From contig CAJUFL010000089.1 of assembly GCA_910585605.1 (NCBI GenBank), positions 1-9,164 of the forward strand: 9,164 nt of DNA, given 5' to 3'. The stretch is from an uncultured Lachnospiraceae bacterium. GTDB taxonomy: Bacteria > Bacillota > Clostridia > Lachnospirales > Lachnospiraceae. Each line of letters begins with the position of its first letter. The first letter of the stretch is position 1. Shown here in pieces: positions 5,350 through 9,164 of the stretch. A program made the position numbers and the translations under genes. The notes below the pieces were generated by a model. The model did no database searches. It was given only the letters and a program-made list of their open reading frames with translations, and was not told the origin of the DNA.

Positions 5350-5371
5350 GCTAAAATTAAAGCTAAAATTA
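5350..5371. repeat. Short tandem repeat
   Basis: GCTAAAATTA occurs twice with a 12-base period between the DUF6809-like stop codon and the terminator. No function is apparent. Confidence 0.35.
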
Positions 5372-5383
5372 TCAAGAAAGAAT

Positions 5384-5428
5384 AAAGCCGCCCGACCAAC
5401 AAACGTTGGAATCGGAACGGCTTTTTTT
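5384..5428 (+). terminator. Strong intrinsic terminator, possibly bidirectional
   Basis: Stem AAAGCCG/CGGCTTT, extended inward by CCGA/TCGG and CCAAC/GTTGG around AAAC, followed by a run of seven T. It ends the DUF6809-like transcript. On the minus strand the hairpin is followed by TTTATTC and may also stop the converging second recombinase transcript. Confidence 0.9.
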
Positions 5429-5439
5429 AATCGAACATA

Positions 5440-5455
5440 TGTTTCATGTGAAACA
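5440..5455. promoter_or_regulatory. parS-like palindrome
   Basis: TGTTTCATGTGAAACA differs at one central position from the chromosomal parS consensus TGTTNCACGTGAAACA bound by ParB/Spo0J. The dyad extends one base on either side (5439-5456) and abuts the stop codon of the second recombinase. No parA or parB gene is in the window, so any binder would be the host's. Confidence 0.45.
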
Positions 5456-5456
5456 T

Positions 5457-6431
5457 TTACATTTTCTTTTTTCTATTAAATTGTTTAGGCTTCTTTGTAT
5501 TTCCATACATTGCTTGTGGATTGAATACATCTTGCACTTTTCCAATGTCTATATTGTAATCTCTTACATAGTCCATTGTAGTGCTGATATTAGAGTGGTC
5601 TAAAAGCCTTTGCAGGTCTACAATACTACCGCCATTTTCAAGAAATTTTCTTGCATAGGTATGTCTGAATAAATGAATAGAAGTTTTCTCAATTCCGTGA
5701 TTTCTGTTATACCTTTTCACGTTATCTTGTATACCTCTTACCGTCATTTGTTTGCCATCACTACCACAGAATAAGTAATCAACATTGTTTAATTCAAATA
5801 CACTGATATATTCATTCAAGAGATTGCATAATTCGCCGTTTAAATGCCTTGTTTGCGGTAATTTGCTCTTTGTAGTGTTGATGATAACAGTCTGTTCTTG
5901 TGGACTGTAATCCTTTACTTGTATTCCCAGAATAGAAGATAATCTTAAACCAGTACCTATACAGAAATTTATAAAAATCCATGTCTGATAGACTGAATAA
6001 CTACAATGGCGAGGGTCTTTTAAAAGTTCTCCTAATTCTTCATCAGTGTAAGTTGATTTAATTCTTTTTTGTGCCTTTGGAATGGTAACTTTAAAACATT
6101 CATCTTTTGTTATATATTCGTTATCCATTAACCAATTTAAGAATACCTTTACTGTTTTACAATATGTTTGTTGTGTTCTTTCGTTCTTGTTTTCATCACC
6201 CTTGATAAAATTCTGGAAGAAAATATAATCATTCTTTGTGAAGTCCTTGACTGGAATTATTTCACAGTCACCCAAGCAGTTGAAGAAATAACTTAAATGT
6301 TGTTTGTAGGTCTTTATGCTTGCGTCTGAAAGCCCTTCTCCTTTCTTCTCCATGAGAAAATCCGTTCTTGCTTGTGAAAACGTCTTGTTGCTGTTCTTCG
6401 GCATGATAGCACCCTTCCTCTTGATAGCCAT
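5457..6431 (-). CDS. Tyrosine recombinase / phage-type integrase (second copy)
   Basis: XerC/D-like integrase of 324 aa, apparently complete. A SAM-like core-binding N-domain covers about 18-105 (TFSQARTDFL... to ...VFLNWLMDNEYI), and the catalytic domain about 125-300. Catalytic residues: Arg163 (GTGLR), Lys188 or Lys190 (TTKSK), His253 and Arg256 (HLFRHTYA), His279 (LLDHSNISTT) and nucleophile Tyr288 (MDYV). A basic tail ends the protein. Two starts are plausible: 6431, with AAAGG eight bases upstream, and 6404 (MPKNSN), preceded by GAGGAAGGG; I give the longer. It is unrelated in detail to the first recombinase, which has a different spacing of motifs. It sits near the right edge of the AT-rich block, as an element integrase often does, and is the better candidate for the element's own integration and excision. 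Confidence 0.92.
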   Translation of the reverse strand: MAIKRKGAIMPKNSNKTFSQARTDFLMEKKGEGLSDASIKTYKQHLSYFFNCLGDCEIIPVKDFTKNDYIFFQNFIKGDENKNERTQQTYCKTVKVFLNWLMDNEYITKDECFKVTIPKAQKRIKSTYTDEELGELLKDPRHCSYSVYQTWIFINFCIGTGLRLSSILGIQVKDYSPQEQTVIINTTKSKLPQTRHLNGELCNLLNEYISVFELNNVDYLFCGSDGKQMTVRGIQDNVKRYNRNHGIEKTSIHLFRHTYARKFLENGGSIVDLQRLLDHSNISTTMDYVRDYNIDIGKVQDVFNPQAMYGNTKKPKQFNRKKKM

Positions 6432-6629
6432 TTCCCTTACCTTTACCTACTAAGGGATTGCTTCATAGAACCATATTTTGTTAATACCAGTTTATACCCA
6501 CTTAAAGATATGTGCAAGACTTTTTCATCAAATCCAGAATACCTTGATTTTATGGGATTTCTAGCCATTATAGGTTATGTCTTATTCGTATGTGATTTAT
6601 CCCTTGTTGACTAGAAATTGTGGCATAAC

Positions 6630-6656
6630 AGCCAGTTATACACATTCCCACAATGC
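6630..6656. repeat. Right member of 27-bp imperfect inverted repeat (left at 1715-1741)
   Basis: The reverse complement of 1715-1741 matches this stretch at 23 of 27 positions, sharing AGCC, GTTAT, CACATT, CCA and AATGC blocks. The two copies bracket the rolling-circle block. In addition ACAGCCAGTTATA occurs in direct orientation at 1836-1848 and 6628-6640. Confidence 0.55.
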
Positions 6657-6733
6657 CGACGATTGCGGAATTCGTTTCACCTATGCTTTTTTCTTAATAC
6701 TTGTATTTGCGCAATTATCTCTACTGGAAACTA

Positions 6734-6762
6734 TTGACGAAAAAATAAATGACTGATATAAT
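6734..6762 (+). promoter_or_regulatory. Strong sigma-A promoter of the tetR-GNAT operon
   Basis: TTGACG (6734-6739), 17-base spacer, TATAAT (6757-6762). Downstream, AACT-AA-AGTT (6780-6789) is a small dyad between promoter and ribosome binding site that could be the TetR operator, though it is short and tentative. Confidence 0.85.
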
Positions 6763-6806
6763 AGCAACAAGTGTTACGCAACTAAAGTTACCGAAAGGAA
6801 ACAAAT

Positions 6807-7382
6807 ATGCCACCTAAACCAATTGTCAACAAACAAGATATATTAAATGCTGCCATACAATTAATTCGTGAAAATGGTATGGAAAGTATAAATGCTCGCA
6901 ATTTAGCAAAGGTAATTAATTGTTCTACAAAACCACTTTTTCGTATTTATAAAAACATGGAAGAATTGAAAAAGGACATTCTTGAAGAACTCAATAACTA
7001 TTATAACAATTTTATGAATAGTAGAATAACAGGTAAAAATATGCTTTTAAGTCAAGGGATTTCTTATGTTGAGTTTGCTAAAAAAGAAAAAACTATTTTC
7101 AGTATTCTGTTTATGAGTAAAGCAATTAATGGCTTTACATTGCAAGATATTGTTTTGTCAGACAAAAATAAATTTCTGATACAAAATGTAAAAGACACTA
7201 CCGGACTATCCGAAGATAAGGCATACAAACTTATTATCAATATGTGGTTTTATTCTCACGGAATTGCAACACAGATAGTTTCAAACGGCATAGATATTTC
7301 TTTAGAAGTTGTTACTGAATTAATATCTGAAGTATTTTACCAATTTTCAACAAACTTACTGATTACCGAAAGGGGGATATAA
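6807..7382 (+). CDS. TetR/AcrR family transcriptional regulator
   Basis: 191-residue one-component repressor. The N-terminal HTH is clear: KQDILNAAIQLIRENGMESINARNLAKVINCSTKPLFRIYKNMEELKKDI (about 9-58), with the recognition helix around STKPLFRIY and the family-typical Lys-Asn-Met-Glu-Glu-Leu. The remaining all-helical part would bind ligand and form the dimer; ligand unknown. AAAGGA lies seven bases before the ATG. The next gene starts at the base after this stop codon, so the two are an operon. The protein probably represses its own promoter and thereby the acetyltransferase, with derepression by a small molecule. AT-rich codon use contrasts with the flanking ICE genes. Confidence 0.92.
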   Translation: MPPKPIVNKQDILNAAIQLIRENGMESINARNLAKVINCSTKPLFRIYKNMEELKKDILEELNNYYNNFMNSRITGKNMLLSQGISYVEFAKKEKTIFSILFMSKAINGFTLQDIVLSDKNKFLIQNVKDTTGLSEDKAYKLIINMWFYSHGIATQIVSNGIDISLEVVTELISEVFYQFSTNLLITERGI

Positions 7383-7889
7383 ATGTTAAGACTTAGACCA
7401 TATAAAGAATGTGACGCACAGAATATTGTTAAATGGATAAAAAATGAATTTGCTTTCCGTCAGTGGAGTGCAGACCGTTACGAAAAGTATCCCATCACTT
7501 CGGCGGATATGAATTCATATTATCAAAAAGATAATGGTAATGATAATATTTGGGGCATGACGGCTTTTAATGAAACGGGAGTAGTAGGACATTTCACAAT
7601 GCGTTTTCCAGATGACAATCAAAATGAACTTAGGTTAGGTTTTGTAATTATAGACGATGAGCAACGTGGAAAAGGATTAGGTAAAGAAATGCTTAATTTA
7701 GCAATTAGATTTGCTTTTGAATTTGTTAGAGTAAATAAAATCTCTTTGGGAGTTTTTGAGAATAATGCAGTTGCTATACAGTGCTATAAATCTTGTGGAT
7801 TTAAAGAGGTATCATTACAAAATATAGAAAGCTATCTATGTATGGGAGAAACGTGGAATTGCATTGAAATGGAACTAACACAACATTAA
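7383..7889 (+). CDS. GNAT family N-acetyltransferase (RimJ/RimL-like)
   Basis: 168-residue acetyl-CoA-dependent acyltransferase. Motif A is present: LGFVIIDDEQRGKGLGKEML (85-104), with QRGKGLG forming the pyrophosphate-binding loop. Motif B follows at 127-140 (NNAVAIQCYKSCGF), with the usual Tyr135 as candidate general acid. The N-terminal LRLRPYKECDAQNIVKWI is typical of RimJ/RimL-type enzymes that modify protein N-termini or small molecules. Start and tetR stop codon are adjacent, and AAAGGGGG (7369-7376) six bases upstream is a strong ribosome binding site. Being cargo of a mobile element under a TetR regulator, it might inactivate an antibiotic or toxin, but no substrate-specific motif was recognised, and it is not one of the standard aminoglycoside or streptothricin acetyltransferases as far as I can tell. 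Confidence 0.9.
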   Translation: MLRLRPYKECDAQNIVKWIKNEFAFRQWSADRYEKYPITSADMNSYYQKDNGNDNIWGMTAFNETGVVGHFTMRFPDDNQNELRLGFVIIDDEQRGKGLGKEMLNLAIRFAFEFVRVNKISLGVFENNAVAIQCYKSCGFKEVSLQNIESYLCMGETWNCIEMELTQH

Positions 7890-7913
7890 TATTGAGAAAA
7901 ATATAGGGAATAT

Positions 7914-8105
7914 ATGATAAATTCGTATGAATGGATATTATGTCCAATTTGTGGAAATAAAACACGTGACAGAATTAGGAAAGATACGATTTTGAAAAAC
8001 TTTCCCCTTTACTGTCCTAAATGTAAAAAAGAAAGTTTAATTGAAGTAGAAAATTTACATACAACAGTTATCAAAGAGCCAGACGCACAGACGCAGAGCC
8101 GATAA
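7914..8105 (+). CDS. Cysteine-rich KTR domain protein
   Basis: 63-residue small zinc-ribbon-like protein. Two CxxC pairs, Cys10/Cys13 (CPICGNKTR) and Cys34/Cys37 (CPKC), should bind one zinc ion; the Lys-Thr-Arg after the first pair names the Cys_rich_KTR family. The C-terminal EPDAQTQSR is typical of copies found next to resistance genes in Tn916-like elements. It follows the acetyltransferase by 24 bases with a modest AGGGA ribosome binding site four bases from the ATG, so it is probably transcribed with the cargo. Its stop codon lies within the left arm of a terminator. Function is unknown; it behaves as a companion gene of ICE cargo. Confidence 0.9.
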   Translation: MINSYEWILCPICGNKTRDRIRKDTILKNFPLYCPKCKKESLIEVENLHTTVIKEPDAQTQSR

Positions 8106-8141
8106 CACGCAGAAGTAATATGCGGTTATCGGTTCTTTTTT
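8096..8141 (+). terminator. Intrinsic terminator overlapping the KTR stop codon
   Basis: Long stem AGAGCCGATAAC / GTTATCGGTTCT (one G-U pair), continued inward by CGCA/TGCG after one bulged base, followed by TTTTTT. It closes the cargo operon. Confidence 0.88.
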
Positions 8142-8154
8142 GTATTCAATAATC

Positions 8155-8188
8155 AAGAGGTGGCAGCCTCAATGTTGCCGCCCCTCTG
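8155..8188. repeat. Imperfect hairpin upstream of sigma gene
   Basis: AGAGGTGGCA and TGCCGCCCCTCT can pair with two bulged bases around a short loop. It stands between the cargo terminator and the sigma-factor gene. It could act as an attenuator, but no T-tract follows. Confidence 0.35.
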
Positions 8189-8248
8189 AATTATAAAAGT
8201 AACTGTAAACCATGCAACGCCCCATGTGGGAGAAAGGGGGAATTTTCT

Positions 8249-8692
8249 ATGGCTTGTACGGAAGCATACAAGGAACACATCATGTATTCTTTCAATGGCT
8301 TTTGCAAAGTCGTCATACGCTATGCCGCTATCAACGCATGGCGCGACAGGAACAGGCGGCGGCAAAAAGAAATATCCTTTGAATACCTCACAGAAGAAAA
8401 GTTCTACCCTCTAAGCACATCAGACGAATATTTCAAATCACCTTACGAACAATACCCCGTTACAATCTGCGGTCAGACAATTATCCTCACCAATGGGGAG
8501 CTTGCCGCCGCCCTGTTATCTCTGCCGGAGAGAAAGAGGGAAATCATTTACCTTTACTTTTTTGGCAACTACACACAGCAGGAAATCGGGAAAATATACG
8601 GACGCTGCCGGAGCAGTATGTGTTACCAGTTACACAGTGCCTTACAGATGTTGCAGGAGGAAATGGAGGTGCTTTTGCATGGGGAATACTAA
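8249..8692 (+). CDS. ICE-type sigma-70-like factor (Tn916 Orf7-like)
   Basis: 147-residue RNA polymerase sigma-like protein. The C-terminal part carries a region-4 HTH: LPERKREIIYLYFFGNYTQQEIGKIYGRCRSSMCYQLHSALQML (about 92-135), where the QQEIGKIYG turn and RSSMCYQ recognition helix bind the -35 element. The N-terminal part is basic (WRDRNRRRQK, 31-40) and has no clear region 2, as is usual for this element family. AAAGGGGG (8233-8240) precedes the ATG by eight bases. It overlaps the next gene by 14 bases, the Orf7/Orf8 arrangement known from Tn916. It probably regulates element genes for excision or transfer. GC-richer than the cargo upstream. The Orf9-type repressor gene that accompanies this pair in Tn916 is absent between the KTR gene and this one. 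Confidence 0.88.
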   Translation: MACTEAYKEHIMYSFNGFCKVVIRYAAINAWRDRNRRRQKEISFEYLTEEKFYPLSTSDEYFKSPYEQYPVTICGQTIILTNGELAAALLSLPERKREIIYLYFFGNYTQQEIGKIYGRCRSSMCYQLHSALQMLQEEMEVLLHGEY

Positions 8693-8879
8693 CCTTGTGC
8701 CGTATGAAACGATTGTCCGGGCGACCAGCGGCGACCCGGAAGCCGTGGACGAGGTTTTACGGCATTACAACAAGCGGATAAGGTATGCCGCCCTTGAAAA
8801 CGGTCATGTCAACCCGGACACCGAGGACAGCATAAAACAGCGGCTTATTACTGCCCTGTTCCAGTTCCGTTTTGACTGA
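8679..8879 (+). CDS. Small HTH-domain protein (Tn916 Orf8-like, HTH_16 type)
   Basis: 66-residue protein beginning MGNTNLVPYETIVRATSGDPEAVDEVL, the characteristic opening of the short helix-turn-helix proteins that follow the sigma-like gene in Tn916-type ICEs. The ending RLITALFQFRFD also fits the family. The start at 8679 is chosen because GGAGG (8665-8669) sits nine bases upstream and because the family begins here; the frame upstream of it is only a shadow of the sigma gene. It overlaps the sigma gene by 14 bases, so the two are translationally coupled. It probably works together with the sigma-like protein in regulating element mobility. Confidence 0.9.
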   Translation: MGNTNLVPYETIVRATSGDPEAVDEVLRHYNKRIRYAALENGHVNPDTEDSIKQRLITALFQFRFD

Positions 8880-9164
8880 AAGGACAAGCACAGCAACCTA
8901 CATAATTGTTTTGGAAAACCACAATAGGATAACCGCCGTTATTGGCGAAGATACGAAACAGGAAATCACAAAAAGGTTTCCTGTTTTTTTACGCCCGTTT
9001 TTGATTTTCCCACCATGCCCCGGCAGGAGATACCGCCGCAAAGTCGGCACAATCCCCCGCCCACCATGCCGGGGAAATCGGCAAAAATCAACACAGCGCA
9101 GTCCGTCAGTTTCTAAGAGCAAGATTCTACCACAGTACCAAATTTCGCCTATCGGCTCATTTTG
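8880..9164. other. Gene-free right end of the window
   Basis: No supported gene on either strand. It holds the terminator at 8957-8990 and, beyond it, two copies of CCCACCATGCC (9009-9019 and 9059-9069). Inside these, CCCCGGCA and TGCCGGGG form an 8-bp inverted pair. In related elements an excisionase, integrase or resistance gene would follow; none is visible before the window ends. Confidence 0.5.
8957..8990 (+). terminator. Intrinsic terminator after the sigma/HTH operon
   Basis: Perfect 9-bp stem AACAGGAAA (8957-8965) / TTTCCTGTT (8977-8985), 11-base loop, then TTTTT. It lies 78 bases beyond the HTH gene's stop codon. Confidence 0.85.

Larger units (their letters stand above)
6432..6806. 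other. Spacer with inverted repeats and the tetR promoter
   Basis: No gene. It contains an 8-bp inverted repeat ATTTCTAG (6557-6564) / CTAGAAAT (6611-6618), a second dyad ATTGTGG (6617-6623) / CCACAAT (6648-6654), the right member of a 27-bp inverted repeat shared with 1715-1741, a DnaA-box match TTATACACA (6636-6644), and the promoter of the cargo operon. A minus-strand TTGCAC with TATAAA 15 bases further on (about 6495-6516) may serve the second recombinase but is weak. This is the probable right limit of the rolling-circle block. Confidence 0.55.

Noticed and set aside
1957..6461. AGGGATTGC shared by 1957-1965 and 6453-6461, considered as a direct att repeat
   Set aside because: Only nine bases, inside a hairpin at one site and not at the other, with no matching flanks; the 27-bp inverted repeats are better supported.
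8226..8414. 62-codon plus-strand frame overlapping the start of the sigma gene
   Set aside because: It is out of frame with the well-supported sigma-like protein, which has the ribosome binding site at the right distance.
8898..9122. 74-codon open frame on the minus strand
   Set aside because: It runs backward through an intrinsic terminator and the CCCACCATGCC repeats, has no ribosome binding site and no recognisable protein features.
1..9164. CRISPR arrays, tRNA or rRNA genes, IS transposases
   Set aside because: No regularly spaced repeat array, no cloverleaf or rRNA-like sequence, and no DDE transposase frame were seen in a reading by eye.

Overview
The window looks like part of a mobile-element region from a low-GC Gram-positive bacterium, most likely a gut-type Clostridia or a relative. 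The flanks are GC-richer and carry genes typical of Firmicutes integrative and conjugative elements (ICEs): a large serine recombinase with a DUF4368 tail on the left, and a Tn916 Orf7/Orf8-like sigma factor plus small HTH protein on the right. Between them (about 1.85-8.15 kb) lies visibly AT-rich DNA that reads as acquired cargo. This placement is inferred from gene content; no host housekeeping gene is present.

Layout. (1) 3-1679 (+): serine recombinase, cut at its 5' end by the window edge. (2) 1680-2094: no gene, but dense inverted repeats and DnaA-box-like motifs. (3) 2095-4579 (-): a compact replicon, reading from right to left: a ribbon-helix-helix CopG-like repressor, a pMV158/RepB-type rolling-circle initiator, a small protein translationally coupled to it, a terminator, a structured spacer, and a complete tyrosine recombinase. 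(4) 4740-5334: a divergent pair, an XRE-type regulator (-) and a small DUF6809-like protein (+), sharing a short promoter region with direct repeats. (5) 5457-6431 (-): a second complete tyrosine recombinase, with a parS-like palindrome just after its stop. (6) 6807-8105 (+): a TetR regulator, a GNAT acetyltransferase and a cysteine-rich KTR protein, behind a strong promoter and ahead of a strong terminator. (7) 8249-8879 (+): the sigma/HTH pair, then a terminator and 170 bases without a recognised gene.

How it may work. The central block looks like a rolling-circle plasmid that has become an integrative element, or a small integrative element with its own rolling-circle replication. RepB would nick a hairpin origin whose loop carries the pMV158-type sequence ACTACGAC. 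Here that origin, with its adjoining three 7-bp iterons, lies inside the coding region for the C-terminal tail of the CopG-like protein rather than upstream of it. CopG probably represses its own operon through an inverted repeat between the promoter and its ribosome binding site. One or both tyrosine recombinases would integrate, excise or resolve the circle; a symmetric 28-bp site with two 11-bp arms and a 6-bp centre at 3444-3471 is a candidate core site. Imperfect 27-bp inverted repeats at 1715-1741 and 6630-6656 bracket the block and may mark its limits. I see no canonical relaxase and no dedicated excisionase.

The most notable observations are the origin embedded in the repressor gene, the two recombinases in one small replicon, and the series of long, nested inverted repeats around the first recombinase gene.
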